This document shows, piece after piece, positions 43,882-52,667 of a stretch of DNA of 64,000 nucleotides. Position numbers and translations under genes: made by a program. Source of the DNA: Bacteroidales bacterium (GTDB lineage Bacteria > Bacteroidota > Bacteroidia > Bacteroidales > WCHB1-69); the NCBI GenBank assembly GCA_017554325.1, contig JAFZIP010000001.1:214857-278856 (forward strand), given 5' to 3'. Within the stretch, counting starts at the first letter, position 1. Every line of letters starts with the position of its first letter. Under the pieces are notes generated by a model, which ran no database searches, had not been told where the DNA came from, and saw nothing but the letters and a program-made list of their open reading frames with translations.

Positions 43882-44814
43882 ATGAAAGAGCATCGTTTTT
43901 CAGCCGTTACTATCGTGAAATTCATTCTCCGAATACTCATCGGGGCGTTTTTCATCACTACAGCGATATTGAAACTGCTATCCTTAGATAGCTTCGAGAT
44001 TTACATTTACAGCTTCAACCTGTTCAGCTTCGACCTGTGCGGCATCATTGCCCGGTTGGTGATTGCCGGCGAAATGTTGCTGGGGGCCCTGCTCATCGCC
44101 AAAATCCTATATAAACAGGCCTGGTGGCTCACCATGCTGATGCTGACGGGTTTCTCCCTGTTTCTCATCTACGTGGCTATCTTCCGCCACGATGCCAACT
44201 GCCATTGCATGGGCGATGTCGTCCAACTGAATCCGGCTTGGTCCATCGTCAAAAACATCATTACCATGGCCTTGCTGCTGCTGATTCGGAATGAAAAGGA
44301 TTATCATTTCCGTGGCAAAGTGGCAGTGGGTGTCACCCTGCTCATAGCCTCACTGGGCGTGCCTTTCATCCTCTTCCCGACCGATGCCGCCTATAATCTC
44401 GTCCTCAAATCGGACAACCCCGTGGACGAAAAGCGCTTCGAGCAGTTTATGCAAGACTCGCTCGCACAGACGCTTCACATCGACCAGGGCAGCTACGTGC
44501 TCGGCTATCTCTCCTCCGGCTGCAAATACTGCAAACTCAGCGGCAAAAAAATCAACACCATGGTCGAAAACAACCACCTGGACACTAATAAGATCGTCAT
44601 TCTTATCTGGGGATCCGACAAATCCATTGAAAAGTTCAAAAAAGAAACTGGAGCCACCCATTTCCGCTATGCCAAGATCAATCCTGTGGAGGCCATACAG
44701 ATGGTGGATGGGCAGTTCCCCACGTATGTGCTCGTGAAGGACGGCAAACCCATAGATGCCGCCGATCTGCGTGGACTGAATGACAAGAAACTACGTGATT
44801 TCCTGACCCAATAA
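43882..44814 (+). CDS. MauE/DoxX-like membrane protein fused to a thioredoxin-like domain
   Basis: 310 residues from ATG 43882 (MKEHRFSAVTIVKF). Four membrane spans (about 10-140) resemble MauE/DoxX, with the cysteine motif NCHCMGDVV (about 106-114) at the point where MauE has CxCFG. After a further span (about 155-170) comes an extracytoplasmic thioredoxin-like domain with CKYC (about 217-220) and the cis-proline segment FPTYVLV. The architecture suggests a VKOR/DsbD-like relay passing electrons across the membrane to periplasmic thiols. A TetR regulator follows 14 bp downstream, probably in the same operon. Confidence 0.8.
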   Translation: MKEHRFSAVTIVKFILRILIGAFFITTAILKLLSLDSFEIYIYSFNLFSFDLCGIIARLVIAGEMLLGALLIAKILYKQAWWLTMLMLTGFSLFLIYVAIFRHDANCHCMGDVVQLNPAWSIVKNIITMALLLLIRNEKDYHFRGKVAVGVTLLIASLGVPFILFPTDAAYNLVLKSDNPVDEKRFEQFMQDSLAQTLHIDQGSYVLGYLSSGCKYCKLSGKKINTMVENNHLDTNKIVILIWGSDKSIEKFKKETGATHFRYAKINPVEAIQMVDGQFPTYVLVKDGKPIDAADLRGLNDKKLRDFLTQ

Positions 44815-44828
44815 ACCCGCCTGCTACC

Positions 44829-45386
44829 ATGCCGATTTCCCAGAAGAAAATAGAGGAATTGTCTCAGTTTTATCTGAAAAACGGATTCGACCATTCTACA
44901 GATGAAATTGTGGAAGGACTGAACATCAGCCGCAAAACTTTTTTCAACCGCTACAAGAGCAAAGAGAACTCCGTGCAACTAGTGCTGGATGCGTGGTACG
45001 ACAATATCTGGGAACGGTTTCAAGAGAAAGCCGTCCAATGTAACCACGCGGTGGAAGAATTAGTTCAGTATGGCTACGAATTGCACTATATCCGGCATAA
45101 GGAACGTGTTTTTTACCAATATGCAAAGACACACAATCTCCTTTATCATGAAGATTTACCCTTTGTGAAAATTTTGGCCGGCATTCTTCGCAATGGTATC
45201 AACCACTATCAATTCAAGGAGGAACTGAACGAGATATTATATGCCAAGTATGTGATGAACAACATCGCCAACTACAACTATACGGAATCGGAAAGCGAGG
45301 AGATCATATTATACCTGCTGTCGCCCATTCTGACCGAACGAACGACTATTTTGCTGAAGGAGTTGGATTTTGTCGGCTTTGTATAG
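44829..45386 (+). CDS. TetR/AcrR-family regulator
   Basis: 185 residues. The N-terminal helix-turn-helix (about 5-50) has FYLKNGFDHSTDEIVEGLNISRKTFFNRYKSKENSVQ split over the usual TetR positions, with the FFxRYxSKExL ending. The C-terminal ligand domain is helical and unique. It follows the MauE-thioredoxin gene by 14 bp and may control it. It converges with alaS. Confidence 0.85.
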   Translation: MPISQKKIEELSQFYLKNGFDHSTDEIVEGLNISRKTFFNRYKSKENSVQLVLDAWYDNIWERFQEKAVQCNHAVEELVQYGYELHYIRHKERVFYQYAKTHNLLYHEDLPFVKILAGILRNGINHYQFKEELNEILYAKYVMNNIANYNYTESESEEIILYLLSPILTERTTILLKELDFVGFV

Positions 45387-45400
45387 CCGATAGACAATGA

Positions 45401-48007
45401 TTAGTTAGCTGCAATGATATTCATAACCTCCGCCACAGCATCGGGCACGCCGGCGGGGTTCTTGCCTCCGGCAGTGGAAAGCGAAGGTTGTCCGCCGCCG
45501 CCACCCTGGATGAGCTTGCCTACCGCACGAACAATCTTAGGAGCCTCGAAACGATCCAAAAGATCGTCGGAAACAGCCACTACCAAGTTGGGCTTACCGT
45601 CGAACACGCTGGCCAACACCACAATGCGGTTGGTGGCATTGCGCAATTGGAATGCAGCGTTGCGCAGGATGTCCGGACTAAACTCCGTAATTTGCGAGAT
45701 GACCTGCACACCGTTTATATTCTGCGCCTTTTGCTCTACTTCCTTGCAGAAATTCACCACTTGCTGCTTTTCAAACTCCTCAATTTTCTTACGGTAAGCA
45801 GCATTATCATCATTCAGTTTCTGGATGGCCTGCTCCATGTTGTTGGAACCCAACAATTCCTTTATCTTCTTGATCAACTCCTGCTGGCCATACACCAACT
45901 CTTCGGCGGCAGGTCCTGTGACAGCCTCAATACGACGCACGCCAGCAGCCACGGCGCCCTCGGAGACAATCTTGAACAAACCGATATTGCCTGTTGCTGA
46001 GGTGTGTGTACCACCGCAGAGTTCTATGGCATCGCCGAATTGGATGACGCGCACCAGATTGCCGTACTTCTCGCCGAACAACGCGATGGCACCCTTTTCA
46101 CGGGCCTCCTCAATGGGCATATCCACAAACTCCTGCAACGGCAGGTTCTGGCGGATCATGTCGTTCACCATTTTTTCCGTCTTGACAATCTCCTCATCAC
46201 TCATCTTGGCAAAATGCGAGAAGTCGAAACGCAGGCGGTCGGAGGCCACCATGGAGCCTTTTTGCTCCACGTGCGTGCCGAGCACAGCGCGCAGGGCGTG
46301 GTCCAGCAAGTGCGTGGCCGAGTGGTTGTTGGCCGTCATCTGGCGCTTGACCGTATCAATCTTGGCCGTGAACTCCGCATTGGGGTTCTCGGGCATCGTG
46401 GCCGCATGATGGATGGTCAGATTGTTCTCCTTGGTGGTGTTGTAGATGGCAATTTTCTCGTTGACACTCTCCAGCACACCCGTGTCGCCCACCTGACCGC
46501 CCGACTCTGCGTAGAACGGCGTGGTGTCCAACACAATCTGATAAAAAGTCTTGTTCTTGGCCGTGACCTTTCTGTATTTCACAATCTTGCAGGCGCATTC
46601 CGTCTCGTGGTAACCCACAAATTGTGTGGGTGTTTCCTGATGAATCAGCTCCACCCAGTCGTCGGTGGCCACTGCAGCGGCGGCACGCGAGCGCTCCTTC
46701 TGCTGCTGCAAGCCCTGATGGAAACCTTCCATGTCCACGGTGAGGTTCTTCTCGGAAGCCAAAAGCTGGGTCAAGTCTATCGGGAAACCATAGGTGTCGA
46801 AAAGTTCGAAAGCGAAATCGCCGTCCACCACGCTGTTGCCTGCGTTTTTGGCCACATACTCGTCAAAGCGGGCGATGCCCTTGGCCAGCGTTTTGAGGAA
46901 AGACTGCTCCTCTTCCAGGATGATACGCTCGATGAGGGTTTGCTGTTTCGGCAATTCGGGGAACTGGTGTCCCATCTGGGCCACGAGGTCAGCCACGAGC
47001 GCGTGCATGAACGGTTCTTTGAAGTTAAGGAAGGTGAAACCATAGCGGATAGCGCGGCGCAGGATGCGGCGGATGACATAGCCTGCTCCTGTATTGGAAG
47101 GCAACTGGCCATCAGCAATGGCGAATGAGATGGCGCGCAGGTGATCGGCTACCACGCGCAACGCAATGTCCACCTCATGATTCTGTCCGTATTGCACACC
47201 GGCGTTCTGGGCTATCTTTTGGATAATGGGTTGGAAGACATCCGTGTCATAGTTGGATTTCTTGTTCTGCACAGCCATACAGAGACGTTCGAAGCCCATA
47301 CCGGTATCCACGTGCTTGTTGGCCAGCAACTTCAGCTCGCCGGATGCAATGCGGTTGTACTGCATGAACACGAGGTTCCAAATCTCAATTACCAGCGGGT
47401 TGTCCTTGTTCACGAGCTCACGGCCGGGCACTTGTGCGCGCTCGGCATCATCGCGCAGGTCGATGTGGATTTCGGAGCAGGGACCGCAAGGACCCGTCTC
47501 GCCCATTTCCCAGAAATTGTCTTTCTTGTTGCCTTTCAGGATGCGGTCTTCCGGAAGATAAGCCTTCCAGAAATCGTATGCCTCCTGGTCAAAGTCAGTG
47601 CCGTCCTTCTCATCGCCTTGAAAAACGGTGGCATAGAGACGGTTTTTGTCTAACATCATGACTTCAGTGAGAAACTCCCACGCATACGCGATGGCCTCTT
47701 TCTTGAAGTAGTCGCCGAAAGACCAGTTGCCGAGCGTCTCGAACATGGTGTGGTGGTACGTGTCGCGACCGACCTCTTCGAGGTCGTTGTGCTTGCCCGA
47801 CACGCGCAAACATTTCTGCGAGTCGGCCACGCGCGGGAATTCTGCGGGGTTATTGCCCAGGAAGATGTCCTTGAACTGGTTCATGCCCGCGTTGGTGAAC
47901 ATGAGCGTTGGGTCGTTTTTGATGACCATCGGCGCGGATGGCACTATATGATGTCCTTTGGATTCAAAGAATTTTAAAAAAGCAGCACGAATTTCGTTTG
48001 AAGTCAT
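45401..48007 (-). CDS. alaS: Alanyl-tRNA synthetase
   Basis: 868 residues from ATG 48007 (MTSNEIRAAFLKFFESKGH); a frame from 48034 would run into the promoter element. Class II catalytic core: VPSAPMVIKNDPTLMFTNAGM, motif 2 region with RVSGKHNDLEEVG, and GCGFERL-like GMGFERL. The editing domain has NHSATHLLDHALR (HxxxH) and the CxxxH zinc site ELCGGTHT; the C-Ala domain ends with GGGGGQPSLSTAGG. Complete. Confidence 0.97.
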   Translation of the reverse strand: MTSNEIRAAFLKFFESKGHHIVPSAPMVIKNDPTLMFTNAGMNQFKDIFLGNNPAEFPRVADSQKCLRVSGKHNDLEEVGRDTYHHTMFETLGNWSFGDYFKKEAIAYAWEFLTEVMMLDKNRLYATVFQGDEKDGTDFDQEAYDFWKAYLPEDRILKGNKKDNFWEMGETGPCGPCSEIHIDLRDDAERAQVPGRELVNKDNPLVIEIWNLVFMQYNRIASGELKLLANKHVDTGMGFERLCMAVQNKKSNYDTDVFQPIIQKIAQNAGVQYGQNHEVDIALRVVADHLRAISFAIADGQLPSNTGAGYVIRRILRRAIRYGFTFLNFKEPFMHALVADLVAQMGHQFPELPKQQTLIERIILEEEQSFLKTLAKGIARFDEYVAKNAGNSVVDGDFAFELFDTYGFPIDLTQLLASEKNLTVDMEGFHQGLQQQKERSRAAAAVATDDWVELIHQETPTQFVGYHETECACKIVKYRKVTAKNKTFYQIVLDTTPFYAESGGQVGDTGVLESVNEKIAIYNTTKENNLTIHHAATMPENPNAEFTAKIDTVKRQMTANNHSATHLLDHALRAVLGTHVEQKGSMVASDRLRFDFSHFAKMSDEEIVKTEKMVNDMIRQNLPLQEFVDMPIEEAREKGAIALFGEKYGNLVRVIQFGDAIELCGGTHTSATGNIGLFKIVSEGAVAAGVRRIEAVTGPAAEELVYGQQELIKKIKELLGSNNMEQAIQKLNDDNAAYRKKIEEFEKQQVVNFCKEVEQKAQNINGVQVISQITEFSPDILRNAAFQLRNATNRIVVLASVFDGKPNLVVAVSDDLLDRFEAPKIVRAVGKLIQGGGGGQPSLSTAGGKNPAGVPDAVAEVMNIIAAN

Positions 48008-48031
48008 ATAATGATTGTTTTTTTGAGGGCG

Positions 48032-48039
48032 CAAAAGTA
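48032..48039 (-). promoter_or_regulatory. -7 element TACTTTTG for alaS
   Basis: Minus-strand TACTTTTGCGCC, 25 bp upstream of the alaS start. Confidence 0.7.
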
Positions 48040-48133
48040 CAAAAGAATTGGGAATTGGGAATGGGGGAATGGGAAATTAAATACGAAGACGGGAGACCGA
48101 AGACTGGAGACTGAAGATTTTGATGAGAGGTCT

Positions 48134-48152
48134 TAATTTCTTAGTTTCTTAA
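48134..48152. repeat. 19-bp repeat TAATTTCTTAGTTTCTTAA, copy 1
   Basis: Identical to 57693-57711. Both copies lie in intergenic spacers that also contain degenerate GGGAATGGGAAAT-type tracts. Confidence 0.7.
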
Positions 48153-48174
48153 TTGCTTAATTACTTTATGAACA

Positions 48175-48843
48175 TTAATATTTAAAGATTTCTCTCAAAT
48201 CCGGATATGCCTTGATATCGGAGCAGAAGATGAGCGGCGGGAAGAGGGGCAGGTTGTGGCGGCGGCCCTGCGTGAGATCTACATCCAAACTTTGCCGGTA
48301 GAGGAACCATACGAGTTCAGAGCAATAGAAAGTAGAGGTGTCATGGTCGTCAAAGGCTTTGTCGAAGAGCGGATGGCGACGATAGAGGTTTTCGGCCGTG
48401 AGGAGCAGTTTCAGGGTGTCTTCCGGTGCGAGAGGCATCCGGCACACGCATCCCTCCAGCGCGCGGTCGGAACGGAAGAACACGCTGACAGGCTCTAACT
48501 TGACGCTATCTTTCTCCTTTTTCGTGGCGCGCTCGTTGGGCACGGCGTGCAGCACACACCATTGGTTGTTGTGCCATATCACCAAGCCCACATGGGAATA
48601 GCTGCTGGCCGTATCCATAGTGGTGACGGTCCTGCTTTCCACACTTTCTCCTGTGCGGAAAACGATGTCGCCCGTTTGCAGGGCCAGCGTGTCAGGCACC
48701 TCGAACAGTGTGTAATCGGATGCGTGCCGGCACCCCGCCAGCATCCACAGCATACAAAAGAAAAAGGTAGAAACAAGAACCCTCCTGCCTCTACCTTTTC
48801 GGGAAAGCTGGAAAAAATCAGCCTTTAATTTTCCATTTTCCAT
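48175..48843 (-). CDS. YiiX/YebB-like NlpC/P60-superfamily lipoprotein
   Basis: 222 residues with an N-terminal signal ending in a lipobox (MLWMLAGC, Cys about 38). The catalytic plan is that of permuted papain-fold YiiX proteins: LQTGDIVFRTG, then SYSHVGLVIW (His) and FYCSELVWFLY (Cys). These act on amide bonds in peptidoglycan or lipids, but the substrate of the YiiX group is not settled. The gene overlaps the end of the DUF4878 gene by 26 nt and is probably co-transcribed with it. Confidence 0.82.
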   Translation of the reverse strand: MENGKLKADFFQLSRKGRGRRVLVSTFFFCMLWMLAGCRHASDYTLFEVPDTLALQTGDIVFRTGESVESRTVTTMDTASSYSHVGLVIWHNNQWCVLHAVPNERATKKEKDSVKLEPVSVFFRSDRALEGCVCRMPLAPEDTLKLLLTAENLYRRHPLFDKAFDDHDTSTFYCSELVWFLYRQSLDVDLTQGRRHNLPLFPPLIFCSDIKAYPDLREIFKY

Positions 48844-49192
48844 CCTGTTTGATCAGTTTCACCTTGTTGGTGGATTCTTCCGGCTCGGAGTTGAACGAGG
48901 AGGTGAATTTATATTTCACTTCCACCACAGCCGTCTGGCCATCATCGGAAATCTCTTCGGAAATGATTTCATATTCTGGGATTTTAACATCCAAACCTTC
49001 CATTTTCTTGATTTCCTTCTGAATCTCATCCTTATCGTCCACCGCGGTTGTATAGCTCAACGCTTTTTCAAAATCTCCCTTTTGGAGTGCTTTATAATAG
49101 CTGTTGGTTACATCCTTGGGGCTGGAAGAACCGCAGGAAGCCAGCAACAGAGCGACTACGATAACGCTCATGATTGTGAAGAGTTTTTTCAT
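48818..49192 (-). CDS. DUF4878 lipoprotein
   Basis: 124 residues with a lipoprotein signal (VIVVALLLASC, Cys about 20). The body fits DUF4878, a small NTF2-like fold: SPKDVTNSYYKALQKGDFEKAL, then TAVVEVKYKF and a final VKLIKQDGKWKI. Probably an outer-membrane or periplasmic lipoprotein of unknown role. Confidence 0.85.
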   Translation of the reverse strand: MKKLFTIMSVIVVALLLASCGSSSPKDVTNSYYKALQKGDFEKALSYTTAVDDKDEIQKEIKKMEGLDVKIPEYEIISEEISDDGQTAVVEVKYKFTSSFNSEPEESTNKVKLIKQDGKWKIKG

Positions 49193-49221
49193 AATATTGT
49201 TTTTTTGAATTAATAATGGCG

Positions 49222-49229
49222 CAAAGATA
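49222..49229 (-). promoter_or_regulatory. -7 element TATCTTTG for the DUF4878 gene
   Basis: Minus-strand TATCTTTGCGCC, 30 bp upstream of the start at 49192. Confidence 0.65.
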
Positions 49230-49282
49230 GCATAAAAAACAATCCGCTATCCTTGCGCCAAAAAAAATTCGTCTATAAAACG

Positions 49283-49831
49283 CTATTGGATTATGTAACG
49301 AGCACCGACGAACACACCCCAATCGAAATAGGATACATTATAATGGTTGTTGAAAAGCAAACCAAAACCAGGTCTGAAATCTGCTTGCAGTGTGAGCGGG
49401 AATTTGAATCTGTACTCCACACCGCCGATGGCATTCATACCGAATTTGCCATAGTAAGTTTTGTAAGTGCCCCAGACATCATGATACGTAGCCCAAGCAT
49501 ATCCCATACTGAGGCCAGCACCTGCCAGCCAATGCAAGCCATTGACATTGGTGGTACCTTCATACATTACGTTAGGATTCACTTCGATGGTCATCGGGGT
49601 TGTCATGCCATGCCATACATAGCTGGTACTTTTCTCATGGTACGTAGCAGGTGTCAACGTCCACTTGAAACCGGCATCCACACTGAACGCGATATTGTCA
49701 GTGAAGAATGTTTTGTAGGAGAAAGCCTCCATATTGCCTAAAGTCGCACCAATGCTGTGACGATAGGGGGCTTGGGCGTTGGCGCACCAAATGAGCCCTA
49801 TAATTAGAATGATTAAATTGATCTTTTTCAT
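49283..49831 (-). CDS. Small outer-membrane beta-barrel protein
   Basis: 182 residues from ATG 49831 (MKKINLIILIIGLIWCANAQ, signal peptide); an ATG at 49861 would add ten polar residues. Strand-turn pattern: YRHSIGATLGNMEAFSYKTFF, AFSVDAGFKWTL, LHWLAGAGLSMGYAW, FGMNAIGGVEYRF, TLQADFRPGFGLLF, and the final strand WGVFVGARYIIQ. This is an eight-stranded barrel of the OmpX/OmpW size. Single gene with its own promoter. Confidence 0.75.
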   Translation of the reverse strand: MKKINLIILIIGLIWCANAQAPYRHSIGATLGNMEAFSYKTFFTDNIAFSVDAGFKWTLTPATYHEKSTSYVWHGMTTPMTIEVNPNVMYEGTTNVNGLHWLAGAGLSMGYAWATYHDVWGTYKTYYGKFGMNAIGGVEYRFKFPLTLQADFRPGFGLLFNNHYNVSYFDWGVFVGARYIIQ

Positions 49832-49865
49832 AACTTGCTGATTTTTGTACTTAAAATTCATTTCG

Positions 49866-49873
49866 CAAAAGTA
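49866..49873 (-). promoter_or_regulatory. -7 element TACTTTTG for the small barrel gene
   Basis: Minus-strand TACTTTTGCG, 35 bp upstream of ATG 49831. Its place just before ATG 49861 argues for the later start. Confidence 0.65.
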
Positions 49874-49941
49874 TCAAAAACAAAATCGTCAAATCCGCGT
49901 TATTCAAAAACTAAAAAACACACTTCTGTTAATAAAAATAC

Positions 49942-49949
49942 TATTTTTG
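49942..49949 (+). promoter_or_regulatory. -7 element TATTTTTG for the 49960 gene
   Basis: TATTTTTGC only 10 bp upstream of the start codon, so the transcript has a very short leader or none. Confidence 0.65.
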
Positions 49950-49959
49950 CCCTCCTTTT

Positions 49960-50925
49960 ATGAAAAGAATCCTCGGCTATATAATCTTCATCCTGATTTG
50001 TTTTTCTGGCTATAGTCAGAAAGACAAAAGCATGGGGTTCCGTATATGGGAGGATTCGCTCATCCAACTTCGCACACAGGTGATGGATGAACCGGATGAG
50101 ACCACTCGCCTGGCCCTGAATGAGGATTTCATGACCCTACTGGAAGAGGTGCTGCAAATGCCCAACTCCTTCAAATTCGCCTGGGATTCCGTCAAAAATT
50201 TCTCTGTTTTAACCTCCCCTGACAATAATTTCAAGATTTTTACCTGGTATATAGTGAAAAAAGACTATTCTGTGGAGAATTTCGGATTCATCCAGGTGTA
50301 TAATGAAGGCAGAAAAAAGTACGTGTTGTTTCCTTTGTACGACAAACGGAGCACGCTCGACTATCCCAAAACCGTCATCGGCAACCACAACCGATGGTAC
50401 GGAGCGGTCTATTACACCATCATACCCATCAGATCCAAGGATTTCACCTACTATACATTGTTAGGATGGAACGGCAACGACATCTTCACCAACCAGAAAA
50501 TCATTGAAGTGCTCCATTTCAACAAGGAAACCGTGCCCGTGTTCGGAGCGCGCATCTTCAAGAACTTTCCCGAACGGGTGAGTCGCGTGATTTTCGAATA
50601 CTCCAAAAACGCCGTGCTGCACCTCAACTACGAGCACCAGCAGTACGCCGTGAGCACCGGCAAGATGAACCCCAAGACCCGCGAACCGGAATACCGCAAC
50701 GTGAACTGCCCGATGATCATCTTCGACGAGTTGATCCCGATGGAAGAGAAAGTGCGGAACGTGCCCGCCTACATGGTGCCGGAATCCAGCCTGAACCAAG
50801 GCTTTATCGAGGACAACGGCAAATGGGTATTCATGAAAAGCGTGCGCGGATCCAATCCCGACAAAGTAAGACCCGATTATCAGCATAAAAACCGAAACTA
50901 TTATAATCCAAACAAGAACAAATAA
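49960..50925 (+). CDS. Conserved secreted protein of unknown function
   Basis: 321 residues with a signal peptide (ILGYIIFILICFSGYSQ). No named domain. Visible features: an acidic helical start (residues 30-65), then beta-rich sequence with FKIFTWYIVKKDY and YVLFPLYDKR, repeated YY/Y-rich strands (WYGAVYYTIIPI, YYTLLGWNGND), and a basic Asn/Arg/Tyr-rich C-terminal tail. It shares an A with the manA start (TAATG), so the two are translationally coupled. Confidence 0.75.
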   Translation: MKRILGYIIFILICFSGYSQKDKSMGFRIWEDSLIQLRTQVMDEPDETTRLALNEDFMTLLEEVLQMPNSFKFAWDSVKNFSVLTSPDNNFKIFTWYIVKKDYSVENFGFIQVYNEGRKKYVLFPLYDKRSTLDYPKTVIGNHNRWYGAVYYTIIPIRSKDFTYYTLLGWNGNDIFTNQKIIEVLHFNKETVPVFGARIFKNFPERVSRVIFEYSKNAVLHLNYEHQQYAVSTGKMNPKTREPEYRNVNCPMIIFDELIPMEEKVRNVPAYMVPESSLNQGFIEDNGKWVFMKSVRGSNPDKVRPDYQHKNRNYYNPNKNK

Positions 50926-51908
50926 TGGAAACTTCTTTATATCCCCTGAAATTCAAGCCCATATTGAAAGACAAAATCTGGGGTGGCTCCCGATTGAAAA
51001 CCATGTTGTACAAGGAGATCAGTGACGCCAACTGCTGTGGCGAAAGTTGGGAAGTGTCGGGCCTCGTGGGCGACGAGTCCATGATCATCAACGGCTTTTT
51101 GGCAGAGAACAACCTCAACGAGTTGCTGGAAATCTACATGACCGAACTGGTAGGCGAGAAGAACTACGAAAAATACGGACTGGGCTTCCCGCTGCTGATC
51201 AAGTTCATTGATGCACAGGACAACCTGTCGGTGCAAGTGCACCCTGACGATGAGCTGGCACAGCGCAAATACGGACAGAGCGGCAAGACGGAGATGTGGC
51301 ACGTGATTGCATCGGAGCCCGGAAGCGGCCTCTATGTGGGCTTCAACAAGACCGTCAGCAAAGCGCAGTTTGAAGAGGCTATCGCCAACGGCACTGTGGA
51401 GGATGTATTGCAGTTCTATCCCGTGCAACCTGGTGACACGTTCATGATTCCCGCCGGCACAGTGCACGCCATCGGCAAGGGCGTGCTACTGGCCGAAATT
51501 CAGCAACCCTCCGATATTACCTTCCGTGTGTTCGACTGGAACCGCGTGGACGACGAGGGCAACTCCCGCGAGTTGCACGTGCCGGAAGCCTTAGAGGCTA
51601 TCGACTTCAACCATCAAACCGATAATTTCAAAGTGGAATACCAGCCGCAACTGAACAAAACAGTGCGCTTGGTGCGTTCCCAATATTTCAACACCAGCCT
51701 GCTGGAGTTCGACCAACCACTAAGCAAATCCTTTGTGGAGATTGACTCTTTTGTCATCTATATGTGCTTAGACGGACAAATTCTGTTGGCATACGGCGAC
51801 GAGCGCGAGCGGTTGGAGACGGGCGAGGTGGTGCTCATCCCTGCCGAGATGGAGGAAATACAGCTGTTGCCGGCACGCAAGTCCAAAGTTCTGGAAGTCT
51901 ATTGCTAA
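50925..51908 (+). CDS. manA: Mannose-6-phosphate isomerase, class I
   Basis: 327 residues. Interconverts mannose-6-phosphate and fructose-6-phosphate, feeding mannose use and GDP-mannose synthesis. Zinc ligands appear in QVHPDDELA (about 104-112), the catalytic region in EMWHVI, and PAGTVHAIGKG (about 179-189). The length matches the short bacterial form. Start overlaps the preceding stop and the trmN6 start overlaps its own stop, so three genes are coupled. Confidence 0.93.
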   Translation: METSLYPLKFKPILKDKIWGGSRLKTMLYKEISDANCCGESWEVSGLVGDESMIINGFLAENNLNELLEIYMTELVGEKNYEKYGLGFPLLIKFIDAQDNLSVQVHPDDELAQRKYGQSGKTEMWHVIASEPGSGLYVGFNKTVSKAQFEEAIANGTVEDVLQFYPVQPGDTFMIPAGTVHAIGKGVLLAEIQQPSDITFRVFDWNRVDDEGNSRELHVPEALEAIDFNHQTDNFKVEYQPQLNKTVRLVRSQYFNTSLLEFDQPLSKSFVEIDSFVIYMCLDGQILLAYGDERERLETGEVVLIPAEMEEIQLLPARKSKVLEVYC

Positions 51909-52630
51909 TGGCCCCGTTTCATTTTAAGAAATTTTCACTTCAACATGACAACAGTACCTTGAAGATAGGTACCGATGCTGTATTGTTGGCCGCACTCACA
52001 GATGTGGAGGAGGCGCAATCGGTGCTGGACATCGGCTGTGGTTGTGGCGTGATCGCCTTTTGTCTGGCGCAGCAGCTGGCGCACAAGCAAACCCATCCGC
52101 TGGTGTGCGGCATCGACCCGGATGAGGCATCGGTTATGGAGGCACGGCAAAACGCTGCCGCCTATCCCCTGCTCCCCGCCGACGCATTCCGCTTCGTGCA
52201 GGGGCGTGTGCAGGACATGGCCGCCGCCGACCAGCCCGCACAATTCGACCTCATCGTCGCCAACCCGCCCTTTTACGGCCATGACTTGAAGCCAGCGCAG
52301 GAAAAGAGGCTCCGGAGCAAGCACCGCGACCATCAGCTCCCCTTCGAGGAGTTATTGCAGAGTGTGTTAAAACTATTGAAAGAAGACGGACGCTTTGCCC
52401 TGATCCTGCCGCCCGTGGAAGGCGCGCAGTTTCACGCCCTGACGGAAGGCCTCTTGCATTGCCGCAAGCGAGTGTTCGTCCAGCCCACCGCCAAGAAACC
52501 CGTGCATCGCGTCGTGCAGGAATATGGCCGAGCAGATGTTCCTTGCACAGAACAACACCTAATCATCCGCAACGAACAAAACGAATATACGGAGGAATAC
52601 CGGGCCGTAACGAAACCGTATTTGTTGTAA
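51908..52630 (+). CDS. trmN6: tRNA1(Val) (adenine(37)-N6)-methyltransferase
   Basis: 240 residues from ATG 51908, which shares its A with the manA stop (TAATG); an earlier in-frame start would lie deep in manA. N-terminal FHFKKFSLQHDNSTLKIGTD is typical of the YfiC/TrmN6 group, the SAM motif is LDIGCGCGVIAF (about 38-49) and the adenine-N6 catalytic motif is NPPF (about 118-121). It methylates A37 of tRNA-Val. Confidence 0.92.
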   Translation: MAPFHFKKFSLQHDNSTLKIGTDAVLLAALTDVEEAQSVLDIGCGCGVIAFCLAQQLAHKQTHPLVCGIDPDEASVMEARQNAAAYPLLPADAFRFVQGRVQDMAAADQPAQFDLIVANPPFYGHDLKPAQEKRLRSKHRDHQLPFEELLQSVLKLLKEDGRFALILPPVEGAQFHALTEGLLHCRKRVFVQPTAKKPVHRVVQEYGRADVPCTEQHLIIRNEQNEYTEEYRAVTKPYLL

Positions 52631-52635
52631 CCACC

Positions 52636-52658
52636 ATTCCGCCGCAGAGCGGCGGAAT
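52636..52658. repeat. Palindrome ATTCCGCCGC family, copy 1
   Basis: Perfect 10-bp stem ATTCCGCCGC / GCGGCGGAAT with loop AGA, between the convergent trmN6 and T9SS-protein stops. Surrounding bases CCACC and CCCCAACGTT are shared with copy 2 at 53989. It may serve as a terminator, but lacks a T tract. Confidence 0.8.
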
Positions 52659-52667
52659 CCCCAACGT

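Noticed and set aside
46004..47128. Long open frame antisense to alaS
   Set aside because: Lies wholly within a complete alanyl-tRNA synthetase gene and shows no domain, promoter or start signal.
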